A DNA stretch of 64,000 bases. Source: VRUE01 sp963703235. GTDB lineage: Bacteria > Actinomycetota > Thermoleophilia > Solirubrobacterales > 70-9. The position numbers and the translations under genes were made by a program. Below, piece after piece: positions 47,568 through 58,834 of this stretch. The stretch covers positions 2,108,001 to 2,172,000 of the forward strand of contig OY969802.1 in the NCBI GenBank assembly GCA_963703235.1. The letters run 5' to 3'. Each line of letters begins with the position of its first letter. The first letter of the stretch is position 1. The notes beneath the pieces were generated by a model that ran no database searches, was not told the DNA's origin, and saw only the letters and a program-made list of their open reading frames with translations.

Positions 47568-48692
47568 TTGGCTGAAGACCTTTACAAAGTCCTGGGCGTC
47601 TCGAAAAAGGCCTCTGACGAGGAGATCAAGAAGGCCTATCGCAAGCTGGCCCGCAAGTACCACCCGGACCGCAATCCCGACGACTCGCAGGCGGAGGAGC
47701 GGTTCAAGGAAGTGCAGGGCGCCTACGACACCCTGTCCGATCCCGAGAAGCGCAAGGAGTACGACTCGGGCGGAATGTTCGCCGGCTTCGGCGGACCCGG
47801 CGGCGGCCCGTTCGGGGGCTTTGGCGGCGGACCCGGCGGGGGCCAGCAGTTCGGTGGCGGCGGACCCGGCTTCGGCGACATCCTCTCCAACCTGTTCGGG
47901 CGCGGCGGCGGCGCGGGCCAGGCCCAGCAGGCACGCGGCCGCGACCTCGAAACCGAGGTCAGCCTCAGCTTCGACCAGGCGGTCAACGGGACCCAGGTCA
48001 GCGTCGCCGTGCCAAAGGCCGAGCGCTGCCAGACCTGCCACGGCAGCGGCGCCAAACCGGGGACCGGCCCCGTCACCTGTCCCCGCTGCGAAGGTCGCGG
48101 CATCGACGCCCAGAGCCAGGGCTTCTTCTCGATCAGCCAGCCCTGCCCGCAGTGCGGCGGCGCCGGCCAGATAATCGAGGACCCCTGCCCGACCTGCGGC
48201 GGCTCCGGCCTCACCCGGCAGACCAAGCGCTACAAGGTGAACATCCCGGCCGGGGTCAAGGACGGTGCCCGGATCCGCCTTGCCGGCAAGGGCGAGGCGG
48301 GTCCGCGCGGCGGCCCGCCGGGCGATCTCTATGTGACGACCCGGGTCCAACCGTCACCCGTCTTCGAGCGGCTCGACGACGGCAACCTGGAGGTGACGGT
48401 GCCGATCGATGTCGCCGAGGCGCTGCGCGGGGCGACGATCGAGGTGCCGACCTTGGAGGGGACGAAGAAGATCAAGGTCCCGGCCGGGACCAGACACGGC
48501 ACGATCCAGCGCCTGCGCGGCGAAGGCCCGCCGCGGCCGCGCGGCAACGGCCGCGGCGACATCCGCTACCGGCTCGAGATCGAGCTGCCGGATGAGCTGA
48601 CCGCCGAGCAGGAGGAGGCGGTGGAGAAGCTGGCCGAGGCGTTGAACGGCTCCGATCCGCGGGCGGAGCTGCTGCGGAGGGCGGCGCAGTGA
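47568..48692 (+). CDS. dnaJ: Chaperone DnaJ (Hsp40)
   Basis: A 374-residue class A J-protein: J domain with YHPDRN (residues about 31-36), a Gly/Phe-rich linker (residues 67-125), four zinc repeats CxxCxGxG (CQTCHGSG, CPRCEGRG, CPQCGGAG, CPTCGGSG) and the C-terminal substrate domains. It delivers clients to DnaK. The start is TTG 47568, after GGGGACC, eight bases beyond the grpE stop. Confidence 0.96.
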   Translation: MAEDLYKVLGVSKKASDEEIKKAYRKLARKYHPDRNPDDSQAEERFKEVQGAYDTLSDPEKRKEYDSGGMFAGFGGPGGGPFGGFGGGPGGGQQFGGGGPGFGDILSNLFGRGGGAGQAQQARGRDLETEVSLSFDQAVNGTQVSVAVPKAERCQTCHGSGAKPGTGPVTCPRCEGRGIDAQSQGFFSISQPCPQCGGAGQIIEDPCPTCGGSGLTRQTKRYKVNIPAGVKDGARIRLAGKGEAGPRGGPPGDLYVTTRVQPSPVFERLDDGNLEVTVPIDVAEALRGATIEVPTLEGTKKIKVPAGTRHGTIQRLRGEGPPRPRGNGRGDIRYRLEIELPDELTAEQEEAVEKLAEALNGSDPRAELLRRAAQ

Positions 48693-48744
48693 GCGCAGCC
48701 GACATTCACCACACCCCAGTGGGGTCAAAGTCGGATACGACGGT

Positions 48745-49103
48745 GTGACTGTGAGCGCGCGGCGAGAAAAAGTCGAAGTTTCGGTGGATGGAGAGCGCGG
48801 TGTCTTCATGATCTCCGTCGCCGCCGAACTCGCCCACATGCACCCGCAGACGCTGCGGGTCTACGAGGCGAGGGGGCTGATCGCGCCGCAGCGCTCGGCG
48901 AAGAACACCCGTCTCTACTCGCAGCGGGACGTCGAGCGGCTGAAGCACATCCAGCGCCTCACCTCCGAGCTGGGACTGAACCTGGCCGGGGTCGAGATCG
49001 TGCTGGAGATGGAAGCCGAGGTGGAAAGGATGCGAGCGAAGCTCGAGCGGATGCGCCGCCATGCGGCCGAGCTCGAACGCCGGATATCGAGGGAAGGGCT
49101 CTG

Positions 49104-49104
<1 letters not shown>
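48745..49104 (+). CDS. hspR: Heat-shock repressor HspR (MerR family)
   Basis: A 119-residue MerR-type regulator: ISVAAELAHMHPQTLRVYEA (helix-turn-helix), RGLIAPQRSAKNTRLYSQRD (wing) and a coiled C-terminal helix (EMEAEVERMRAKLERMRRHA). In actinobacteria HspR, with DnaK as corepressor, represses the dnaK operon through HAIR repeats. No HAIR is seen here upstream of dnaK, so its operator may differ. GTG 48745 is used; GTG 48751 is possible. Its stop overlaps the clpB ATG. Confidence 0.92.
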
Positions 49105-51698
<2,594 letters not shown>

Positions 51699-51799
51699 GC
51701 GCTCCGGGGGTAGACAGCAGAGTCACATTTCTGCAACATCGATGCCCGTGCCGGCGGGTTATTTAGATGCCGCTGAAGGTGGCCTGGTAATCAAGGCGG

Positions 51800-51819
51800 C
51801 CTGGGATGCGCATTCCAGG
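51800..51819. promoter_or_regulatory. 20-base near-perfect palindrome
   Basis: CCTGGGATGC / GCATTCCAGG (one mismatch) lies in the 182-base gap between clpB and the next gene, 62 bases before its proposed start. It could be an operator for the wall-hydrolase pair. Confidence 0.35.
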
Positions 51820-51880
51820 GGGCAAGACTTCAGGGATCGGACCTCGATGCCGACGTAAGCTGTCTACGGACCTCGTACAG

Positions 51881-52816
51881 ATGTTGAGACGACGCCAAGC
51901 CAAGAGACGCCAGATCAACGCCGAGCAGGGGGGGCGCAGAATGCGGGCCCCGCTGGCTGCGGTTGGCGGCCGCGCCCGCGACCTCGCGGGCGCGCTCGAG
52001 GAGCACGTGCTGTGGCGGATCGTGGACTGGCTGCGTGGCATCGTCGACGCCGTCAGGTGGGCGCTGGAGCGACTTGCATGGGGGGTGGAGCGGCGGCTGC
52101 TCTGGCCGCTGCAGGAGCGGACCGCTGGCCTACCGGTACCGGGCCGGGCTGCCGGCGCCGCCGCCCTCGCCGGGGTCGCACTGCTTGCGGTTGCAGTCGG
52201 CGTCCTCTCGCTCACCGCTGGCGACTCCGCTGAGGAGGCCAGGCCGCCGGTCGCGCTGGCGCCGGCATCCTCGCCGGCGCAGGCCCCGCTTAAGGAGTCC
52301 AACAGCCCGACGCTGGAAGGCGTCGCTCCCTCCTTCGGCAGCGGCGGAGTCGCGGCCGGTGCCAGCTCTAACGGCGGCGAAGCGGCCGTCGAGTCGAGCG
52401 GCACCGACACCTCTTCGGCCGAAACGACTCCCGCGAGCGCGGACGAAGACGACGCTGCCGCGACCAGCTCGAGCCAGAAACCCGTGCCCGCCGGGCCGGC
52501 CGCGATGAAAGTGGCACGCCGCTTCTCGGAGGCCTTCGTCCTCTACGAGATCGGTGAGCGACCCGCCCGTGCCTCCGCCGTCTTCGCCGAAACCGCGACG
52601 CCTCGCCTGGCGACGGCGCTTGCCGAACGGCCGCCGCGGCTGCCGCAGGGGACCGAGGTCCCGAAGGCCCGCGTCCTCAACCTCGTCCCCGGTCCGCGGC
52701 GCGGCAAGGCCTACACCGTGAGCGCTTCGCTGCTGCGCGTGGGCGTGACCAGCGAGCTGCGCCTGCAGATGAAGAACCAAGCCGGAACCTGGCGAGTGAC
52801 GGACGTGCGCGGATGA
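51881..52816 (+). CDS. Single-pass membrane protein coupled to the wall hydrolase
   Basis: A 311-residue protein: basic N-terminus, amphipathic region (HVLWRIVDWLRGIVDAVRWA), one membrane helix (AAALAGVALLAVAVGVLSLT, near residues 91-110), a Ser/Ala/Thr-rich low-complexity stretch and a small outside domain (ARRFSEAFVLYEIGERPARA, ending MKNQAGTWRVTDVRG). ATG 51881 or 51941 may be the start. The stop overlaps the next ATG (ATGA), so it probably acts with the wall hydrolase, perhaps as scaffold. No known domain is recognised. Confidence 0.72.
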   Translation: MLRRRQAKRRQINAEQGGRRMRAPLAAVGGRARDLAGALEEHVLWRIVDWLRGIVDAVRWALERLAWGVERRLLWPLQERTAGLPVPGRAAGAAALAGVALLAVAVGVLSLTAGDSAEEARPPVALAPASSPAQAPLKESNSPTLEGVAPSFGSGGVAAGASSNGGEAAVESSGTDTSSAETTPASADEDDAAATSSSQKPVPAGPAAMKVARRFSEAFVLYEIGERPARASAVFAETATPRLATALAERPPRLPQGTEVPKARVLNLVPGPRRGKAYTVSASLLRVGVTSELRLQMKNQAGTWRVTDVRG

Positions 52817-54471
52817 AGAATCTCTGCCTGCGGACCAGTCTCCTCGCCGTCTCGATTCTCGCCATCGGCGCGCCGCTGGCAAGCGCCGAAACGACGCCGG
52901 CGCCTCCGGTCGAAGAACCGGCGGCGAGCCAGACGCAGGCGCCGGCCCCCGAGGCGGCCGCGCCTGTGCAGCAGGGCGACGCGCTGACCGCTCCGACCCC
53001 AGCGCCCGTGCCCGCGCCGAAGCCGAAGCAGCCCGCCGGCGGGGTGACCGCCAAGCCCTCGCCCGACCTCGCCCCGAAGCCGACGCCCGAAGCGGAGCCC
53101 GAGCCCGAAACCGAAGACGGCGGCTCCACCGCAGCCGCCGCGCCGCAGCCGCCGGTCTTCTCGGTTCCCCTGCTGCCCAGCGCCAGCTGCGGCCCCGGCG
53201 CCGTGCCGGCGGTCCTGATCCCGATCTACCAGCGGGCCGCCGAGGCCTACGGGCTCGGTCCGCAGGGCCCGAGCATCCTCGCCGCGATCAACGAGATCGA
53301 GACCGCCTTCGGCACCAACCTCAACGTCTCCTCGGCCGGTGCGGTTGGCTGGATGCAGTTCATGCCGGAAACCTGGGACGGCTACGGCGTCGACGCCAAC
53401 GGCGACGGCGTCGCCGACCCCTACGACCCCGAAGACGCGATCTTCGCCGCCGCCAACTACCTCAGCGCCTCGGGTGCGCCGGGCGACTGGTACGGCGCCA
53501 TCTTCGCCTACAACCACGCCGACTGGTACGTCGCCGACGTCCTCGCCAACGCCGAATGCTTCGGACAGCTTGGCAACGCGGTCGCCGGCGCCTTCGACCT
53601 CACCCCGAAGCTGCTGGTCCTCAGCTGCACCGCCCCCAAGCGCTGGCGGAAACGGATTCCCGCCGAGTACCTCGACGCCTTCGAGAGCGCCGCCGCGCGC
53701 TACGAGCTCGGCCGCCGCGGCGTCTGGGTGCTGGCCGCCGTCGCCCGCCTCGAGTCGAACTTCGGTCGCGGCATGGAGCCGGCGATGCTGGAGCGGACAG
53801 GCCCGCTCGGGGTCGACGCCAGCGAGTGGCAGCGCTTTGCGGTCGACGGCGACGGCGACGGACGCCTCGTCCACGCCGACCCCGACGACTCGGCGGCGAC
53901 GCTGGCGCGTCTGATCTGGTCGCGCGGCGGTCTCGCCGCTGGCCTCTTCACCCACAACCAAGCCGAGTGGTACGTGGAGGCGGTGCTGGCCCAGGCCGAC
54001 CTGCTCGAAGGCCGCTGCAAGGCGCAGCGGGTCGAGTGGGAGCTGGCGCTGCCGAACGTCGTGATCGCGCCGATCAAGTGGGAGAACCTGACGATCCTCA
54101 ACGAGGTCGCCCGCGAAGACCTCGAGCAGGGCCGGATCGACCCGCGCATCGTCGGCCTGATCGGGGCGATCACGCAGGGCCACCAGCTGGTCATCTCCTC
54201 GCTGCGCTCCGACCACTCGATGTACACGGCCGAAGGCGGCGTCTCCAACCACTACTACGGCCGGGCGATGGACATCGCCGCGGTCGACGGCGTCTCCTGC
54301 ACCGACACGGGGCCGACCGCGCCCTGCGCGGAGCTGGCGCGCACGCTCGCTGCTTTGCCCGCACCGGCTATCCCCACGGAGCTCATCTACTGCTTCGACG
54401 TGGACGGTCCCGGCCCGGCCTTCGCTCGGTCGGACCACTGCGACCACGTACACGCGGGCTACGACGGTTAG
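52813..54471 (+). CDS. Secreted multidomain wall hydrolase: two SLT domains plus M15-like C-terminus
   Basis: A 552-residue exported protein: signal peptide (residues 1-25), Pro/Ala-rich linker to about 125, a lytic transglycosylase domain (catalytic Glu in INEIETAFG near residue 161; SSAGAVGWMQFMPETWDGYG), a second degenerate SLT-like domain (VARLESNFGRGMEP near 309; GPLGVDASEWQRFAVDG), and a C-terminal region with HSMYTAEGGVSNHYYGRAMD (near 470-485) and SDHCDHVHAGYDG, resembling the H-x2-G-x-A-x-D and HxH metal sites of M15 peptidases. One protein would thus cut both glycan and peptide bonds. Confidence 0.82.
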   Translation: MKNLCLRTSLLAVSILAIGAPLASAETTPAPPVEEPAASQTQAPAPEAAAPVQQGDALTAPTPAPVPAPKPKQPAGGVTAKPSPDLAPKPTPEAEPEPETEDGGSTAAAAPQPPVFSVPLLPSASCGPGAVPAVLIPIYQRAAEAYGLGPQGPSILAAINEIETAFGTNLNVSSAGAVGWMQFMPETWDGYGVDANGDGVADPYDPEDAIFAAANYLSASGAPGDWYGAIFAYNHADWYVADVLANAECFGQLGNAVAGAFDLTPKLLVLSCTAPKRWRKRIPAEYLDAFESAAARYELGRRGVWVLAAVARLESNFGRGMEPAMLERTGPLGVDASEWQRFAVDGDGDGRLVHADPDDSAATLARLIWSRGGLAAGLFTHNQAEWYVEAVLAQADLLEGRCKAQRVEWELALPNVVIAPIKWENLTILNEVAREDLEQGRIDPRIVGLIGAITQGHQLVISSLRSDHSMYTAEGGVSNHYYGRAMDIAAVDGVSCTDTGPTAPCAELARTLAALPAPAIPTELIYCFDVDGPGPAFARSDHCDHVHAGYDG

Positions 54472-54485
54472 TTCGGCGGCTGGGC

Positions 54486-54512
54486 AAGGGGTCGGGGGTG
54501 TCCCGACCCCTT
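54486..54512 (+). terminator. Strong hairpin after the wall hydrolase gene
   Basis: AAGGGGTCGGG / CCCGACCCCTT, perfect over eleven pairs with a five-base loop, 15 bases after the stop. There is no U-tract. Confidence 0.6.
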
Positions 54513-54566
54513 CCTCGACCGGCCAAATTCGCGTAGGCTCGGACTACCCCGCGAGAGGAGATTGCG

Positions 54567-54848
54567 ATGCCTACTTACGTGATGCTGACTAACTTGACTG
54601 CCGAGGGAATTCGGACCTTGAAGAACAACCCTGGAAGGGTGGCGGAGGTCAATAAGGAGGTCGAGCAGATTGGGGCGAAAGTGGTGGCGCAGTACGCGAC
54701 GCTTGGGCAGTACGACTTCGTGACCGTGGTCGAAGCCCCGGACGAGAAGACGATGGCGAAGGTGTCGGTCGAGCTGGGATCGCGCGGGACTATGACCAGT
54801 CAGACGCTGGCGGCGATGCCGGCCGAGGACCTTGCCTCCTCGCTTTAG
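54567..54848 (+). CDS. GYD-domain protein
   Basis: A 93-residue cytoplasmic protein with MPTYVMLTNLTAEGIRTLKN and QYATLGQYDFVTVVEAPDEK, the GYD motif region that names this ferredoxin-like family (here GQYD). A GAGAGGAG ribosome-binding sequence precedes ATG 54567. It lies 26 bases before purD and may be cotranscribed. Function of the family is unknown. Confidence 0.88.
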   Translation: MPTYVMLTNLTAEGIRTLKNNPGRVAEVNKEVEQIGAKVVAQYATLGQYDFVTVVEAPDEKTMAKVSVELGSRGTMTSQTLAAMPAEDLASSL

Positions 54849-54874
54849 ATGACGACTGCTGGCTGGGCCGTCGC

Positions 54875-56152
54875 TTGAAGGTCCTCGTCGTCGGTGGGGG
54901 CGGGCGCGAGCACGCGATCGTGCGGGCGCTGCGGCGCTCGGCCCACGCCCCGGAGCTGTTCTGCGCCCCCGGCAACGCCGGTATCGCCGCCGACGCCGAG
55001 TGCTTGCCGGAGGTGGGGGCCGGGGATGTCGAGGCGATCGTCGCCGCGGCGAAGGAGCGCGCGGTCGACCTGGTCGTGGTCGGGCCGGAGGCGCCGCTGG
55101 TCGCGGGTGCCGTCGACGCGCTGGAGGACGCCGGCGTGCCGGCCTTTGGGCCGCGCGCCGCGGCCGCCGAGCTGGAGGGCTCGAAGGCCTTCGCCAAGGA
55201 GCTGATGAGGGAGGCCGGCGTGCCGACCGCCTCGCACGTGCTGCTGCGCAGCCGCGAGGAAGCTGACGAGCATCTCGCCAGCACCCCTTATCCGGCGGTC
55301 CTCAAGGCGGACGGCTTGGCGGCGGGGAAGGGCGTGATCGTCTGCGCCTCCGAGGCCGAGGCGCGCGAAGCCGCCGACGTCTTCTTCACCGAGCGGCGCT
55401 TCGGCGAGACGACGGTCGTGCTGGAGGAGTTCCTCGAGGGCGAGGAGCTGTCGCTGCTGGCCCTCTGCGACGGCGAGAACGTCGTGCCGCTGGCGCCGGC
55501 GCAGGACTACAAGCGGATCTTCGACGGCGATCGTGGGCCGAACACCGGCGGCATGGGCAGCTACTCGCCGGTGCCGGGGTTCGGCGCGGTCGAGGTCGAG
55601 GAGATCGTCGACGCCGTGCACCGGCCGGTGGTGGAGGCGATGAGGCGCCGCGGCGCGCCCTTCCACGGTGTCCTCTACGCCGGCCTGATGATCGGCCCCG
55701 ACGGACCCAAGGTGCTCGAGTTCAACACCCGCTTCGGCGATCCCGAGACGCAGGCCGTGCTGCCCAGGTTGCGGAGCGACCTGGTCGACCTCTGCCTGGC
55801 ATCGCGGGAGCCGGGCGGACTCGCCGGCACCGTCGCCGAGTTCGGCGAAGACTGGGCGGTGACCCTGGTGCTCGCCTCCGCCGGTTACCCGGAGACTTCC
55901 TCGAAGGGCGATCCGATCCGCGGCCTGGCGGAGGCGGCGGAGCTGGCCGAGGTGACCCACGCCGGCACCGCCGAGCGGGACGGGGAGATCGTCACGGCCG
56001 GCGGCCGGGTGCTCAACCTGACCGCGCTGGGGGAGACGCCCGCCGCGGCGCGCGATCGAGCGTACGATGCCGCCCGGCGAGTTTCCTTCGACGGAATGCA
56101 GATCCGCACCGACATCGCCGAGCGCGCCGTGCAACGAGTCCCCAGCCACTGA
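54875..56152 (+). CDS. purD: Phosphoribosylamine-glycine ligase
   Basis: A 425-residue ATP-grasp enzyme making GAR, the second step of purine synthesis. Seen: MKVLVVGGGGREHAIVRAL, VVGPEAPLVAGAVDALE, PAVLKADGLAAGKGVIVC, RGPNTGGMGSYSPVP and EFNTRFGDPETQAVLPRL. It starts at TTG 54875 and has normal length. First of the purD-purE-purB run. Confidence 0.97.
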   Translation: MKVLVVGGGGREHAIVRALRRSAHAPELFCAPGNAGIAADAECLPEVGAGDVEAIVAAAKERAVDLVVVGPEAPLVAGAVDALEDAGVPAFGPRAAAAELEGSKAFAKELMREAGVPTASHVLLRSREEADEHLASTPYPAVLKADGLAAGKGVIVCASEAEAREAADVFFTERRFGETTVVLEEFLEGEELSLLALCDGENVVPLAPAQDYKRIFDGDRGPNTGGMGSYSPVPGFGAVEVEEIVDAVHRPVVEAMRRRGAPFHGVLYAGLMIGPDGPKVLEFNTRFGDPETQAVLPRLRSDLVDLCLASREPGGLAGTVAEFGEDWAVTLVLASAGYPETSSKGDPIRGLAEAAELAEVTHAGTAERDGEIVTAGGRVLNLTALGETPAAARDRAYDAARRVSFDGMQIRTDIAERAVQRVPSH

Positions 56153-56166
56153 CCCGAGAGGAAGAG

Positions 56167-56649
56167 ATGAGCGAGATCTCAGAGGAGCCGCAGCCGGCCG
56201 TGCCGGTGACGATGCCCGCCGTGGAGGAGGCCTTCGAGGAGATCGAAGTCGACGAGCCGCTGGTCGGGATCATCATGGGCTCGAAAAACGACAAGCCGAA
56301 GATGCAGCCGGCGGGGGCCGCCCTGCACGAGGCCGGCATCAGCTACGAGGTGCGGGTGATGAGCGCCCACCGGGATCCCGAGCTGGTGCGCGAGTACTGC
56401 CACAACGCCCGCATGCGGGGACTGAGGGTGATCATCGCCGGCGCCGGGATGTCGGCGGCACTGCCGGGCGTCGCGGCGGCCCACACCGATCTGCCGGTTA
56501 TCGGCGTGCCGATCCTGGGTAAGGCACTCGGCGGGCTCGACGCCCTGCTCTCGGCGGTGCAGATGCCGCCAGGCGTGCCGGTGGCCTGCGTGGCGGTCGA
56601 CGGCGCCAAAAACGCCGGCCTGCTGGCCACGAGGATCATCAACGCATGA
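56167..56649 (+). CDS. purE: N5-carboxyaminoimidazole ribonucleotide mutase
   Basis: A 160-residue enzyme moving the carboxyl of N5-CAIR to give CAIR. Motifs: VGIIMGSKNDKPKM (usually GSxSD), VMSAHRDPELV with the catalytic His, and IIAGAGMSAALPGVAAAHT. The N-terminal 30 residues are an acidic extension. AGAGGAAGAG precedes ATG 56167, 15 bases after purD. No purK is adjacent. Confidence 0.93.
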   Translation: MSEISEEPQPAVPVTMPAVEEAFEEIEVDEPLVGIIMGSKNDKPKMQPAGAALHEAGISYEVRVMSAHRDPELVREYCHNARMRGLRVIIAGAGMSAALPGVAAAHTDLPVIGVPILGKALGGLDALLSAVQMPPGVPVACVAVDGAKNAGLLATRIINA

Positions 56650-56671
56650 CCCGCCCGAGGGGAGGCACCCA

Positions 56672-57955
56672 GTGATCGCTCGATACACGCGGCCAGCGAT
56701 GGGCGAGGTGTGGTCTTCCCAGCGCAAGCTGGAGACCTGGCTCGAGGTGGAGCTGGCGGCTACCGAGGCATGGGCCGAGGAGGGGGTGGTGCCGCGGGAG
56801 GCGGCGGAGGCCTGCCGGGCAAAAGCCGCCTTCACCGTCGAGGCGGTGAACGAGCGCGAGCGGGTTACCGATCACGACGTCGCCGCCTTCGTCGACGTCG
56901 TCGCCGACTCGGTCGGCGAGCACGGCCGCTGGATCCACTACGGGCTCACCTCCTCCGACGTGCTCGACACGGCGTTGGCACTGCAGCTGCGGCAGGCCGG
57001 CGAGGTGCTGCTGGCGAGCGCCCGGGCCTACCGCGACGCGCTGGTCGAGCGGGCGCTCGAGCACCGCGACACCCTCTGCGTCGGCCGCACCCACGGCGTC
57101 CACGCCGAGCCGACGACCTTCGGCCTGCGCCTGGCCGGCTTCGCCTTCGAGGCGGACCGCAACGTCTTCCGCCTCAACAACGCCTTCGAACAGCTCGCCT
57201 TCGGCAAGCTCTCCGGCGCCGTCGGCACCTACGCCTCCGTGCCCCCCGCGGTCGAGGCGCGGGTGATGGAGCGGCTCGGCTTGCAGCGCGAGGACGTCGC
57301 CACCCAGGTGATCCCGCGCGACCGCCACTCGGTGCTGACCTCGCGGATCGCGATCGCCGGCGGTGGCCTGGAGCGCTTCGCGACCGAGGTCCGCAACCTG
57401 CAGCGGACCGAGGTGCGCGAGGTCGAGGAGCCGTTCGCCGCCGGCCAGAAGGGGTCCTCGGCGATGCCGCACAAGCGCAACCCGATCCGCACCGAGCGGA
57501 TCACCGGCCTCTCGCGGGTGCTGCGCGGCTACGCCCAGGCCGGGCTCGAGAACATCGCCCTCTGGCACGAGCGCGACATCTCCCACTCCGGCGCCGAGCG
57601 GGTGATCCTGCCCGACTCGACCATCGCGCTCGACTACATGCAGGACCTGGCCGCCAAGGTCGCCACTGGGATGACTGTCCGCACCGACCGCATGCGCGAG
57701 AACCTCGACCTCACCCACGGCGCCCTCTTCAGCCAGCGCGCCCTCACCGCCCTGGTCGAGTCCGGGATGAGCCGCGACGACGCCTACCGCATCGTCCAGG
57801 AGAACGCCCAGCGAGCCTGGGACACCGGCACCGAGTTCCGCGACCTCCTCGCCGAAGCCGCCCCCGACCTCGATCTCGACGCCGTCTTCGACTACGACGC
57901 CTACCTCACCCACCTCCCCGAGATCTTCGAGCGCCTGGAAGCCCTGCGGGGATAG
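56672..57955 (+). CDS. purB: Adenylosuccinate lyase
   Basis: A 427-residue fumarase-superfamily enzyme acting twice in purine synthesis (SAICAR and adenylosuccinate cleavage). Seen: YTRPAMGEVWSSQRKLETWL, GLTSSDVLDTALALQL, VGRTHGVHAEPTTFGLRLAG and the signature GSSAMPHKRNPI. It starts at GTG 56672, after GAGGGGAGG. It is followed by a decayed toxin gene on the other strand. Confidence 0.97.
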   Translation: MIARYTRPAMGEVWSSQRKLETWLEVELAATEAWAEEGVVPREAAEACRAKAAFTVEAVNERERVTDHDVAAFVDVVADSVGEHGRWIHYGLTSSDVLDTALALQLRQAGEVLLASARAYRDALVERALEHRDTLCVGRTHGVHAEPTTFGLRLAGFAFEADRNVFRLNNAFEQLAFGKLSGAVGTYASVPPAVEARVMERLGLQREDVATQVIPRDRHSVLTSRIAIAGGGLERFATEVRNLQRTEVREVEEPFAAGQKGSSAMPHKRNPIRTERITGLSRVLRGYAQAGLENIALWHERDISHSGAERVILPDSTIALDYMQDLAAKVATGMTVRTDRMRENLDLTHGALFSQRALTALVESGMSRDDAYRIVQENAQRAWDTGTEFRDLLAEAAPDLDLDAVFDYDAYLTHLPEIFERLEALRG

Positions 57956-57956
57956 G

Positions 57957-58203
57957 TCAGACCGGGATCACGGTCAGGCCAGCGACGCCACTGAGGGTGT
58001 CGAAGTCGCCGTCCTGGGTGAGGACCGGTATCTCGTGCGCGGCGGCGGCGGCCGCTATCCAGATGTCGTTTGTGCTCACCCGTCGTCCCCGAGGCAGCGA
58101 GGTAAGCGCGCATCTGCGCCCAGGCTGCGGCGACCTGCTCGTTCTCGAGAGCGATGAAGACACTGGTGTCGAGCAGGCCGCGCAGGGCCGACACGGGACT
58201 CAT
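57957..58203 (-). pseudogene. VapC-like PIN toxin, frameshifted and shortened
   Basis: From ATG 58203: LRGLLDTSVFIALENEQVAA (first Asp), then a frame change near 58085-58110, then VSTNDIWIAAAAAAHEIPVL and TQDGDFDTLSGVAGLTVIPV, ending at 57957. About 40 residues of the middle are missing. The start overlaps the antitoxin stop (ATGA). Confidence 0.75.
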
Positions 58204-58430
58204 GGGATCGGATCGAAGTAGTCGTCGCCGGCCAGGCGGTCCAAGTCGTCTCTCAGCCCGGGATCGGCCGAGCGCGTCTTCAGCGACTCGACCAGTTCCG
58301 CGCGCGGCATCCAGCGCGGCTCCTCCGGCCTGTGCGGAATCAGGTCGGCGACTGGCCTCCCTCCACGGTGACAAGGAAGCTCTCCCCTCTTGCCACTCGA
58401 TCGAGAACGCTTTCCGTCCTGCACGCTAGT
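58200..58430 (-). pseudogene. Phd-type antitoxin, frameshifted
   Basis: Reads TESVLDRVARGESFLVTVEG in one frame and, after adding one G to a run near 58360, RPVADLIPHRPEEPRW and a C-terminal helix ending DDLDRLAGDDYFDPIP. This is the Phd/YefM fold. A normal start codon is not evident (ATA where ATG is expected). Partner of the broken vapC downstream. Confidence 0.7.
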
Positions 58431-58443
58431 TGCTTGGCACTTA

Positions 58444-58461
58444 TTGTCTGTATATAGACAA
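58444..58461. promoter_or_regulatory. Palindrome upstream of the decayed antitoxin
   Basis: TTGTCT-GTATAT-AGACAA, AT-rich and directly upstream of the Phd-like gene, likely its operator/-10 region. Confidence 0.5.
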
Positions 58462-58502
58462 CTTAGCGCTGGACCGAAAGCAGTGCCGGTAGGGTTCCCC
58501 GC

Positions 58503-58784
58503 GTGATCCTCTACACCTGCGGGCAGAAGAAACGGGGGCCGGCGGCGGTGCATCCGTGCGCGAAGGCCGCCAAGGCGCTCGACGCCGCCGGGTACGAGTA
58601 CGAGATCAAGACGGTGGGCGGCTACCGGTTGATGGCCTGGACCTGGAGCAGCCGCGGCGAGGACCGGGCAGAGGTGAGGAAGCTGAGCGGCACCAACGAG
58701 GTGCCGATCCTCGTCCTCAACGACGGCGAGGTCATCTCCGGCTCCAGCACGATCGCCCGCTGGGCCCGGGACAACCCGGCCTGA
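58503..58784 (+). CDS. Glutathione S-transferase N-terminal (thioredoxin-fold) protein
   Basis: A 93-residue thioredoxin-fold protein: MILYTCGQKKRGPAAVHPCA, Pro loop NEVPILVLNDGEVISGSSTI, which is the GST N-domain layout (VPxL...GxxxxxSxxI). Only one Cys lies in the usual active position (TCGQK). It has no C-terminal helical domain, so it is a stand-alone glutaredoxin/GST-N type. Confidence 0.8.
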   Translation: MILYTCGQKKRGPAAVHPCAKAAKALDAAGYEYEIKTVGGYRLMAWTWSSRGEDRAEVRKLSGTNEVPILVLNDGEVISGSSTIARWARDNPA

Positions 58785-58830
58785 CGAGCCGTTGGTTAAG
58801 CACCCATAGGGTGTCTAACTAACGGCTCGT
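58784..58830. terminator. Hairpin repeat between convergent genes (copy 2)
   Basis: Perfect outer arms ACGAGCCGTT / AACGGCTCGT with inner CACCC-ATA-GGGTG. It lies exactly between the GST-like gene and the P450 gene, so it can end both. It matches the hairpin at 9490-9524 read on the other strand. Confidence 0.7.
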
Positions 58831-58834
58831 GCCC

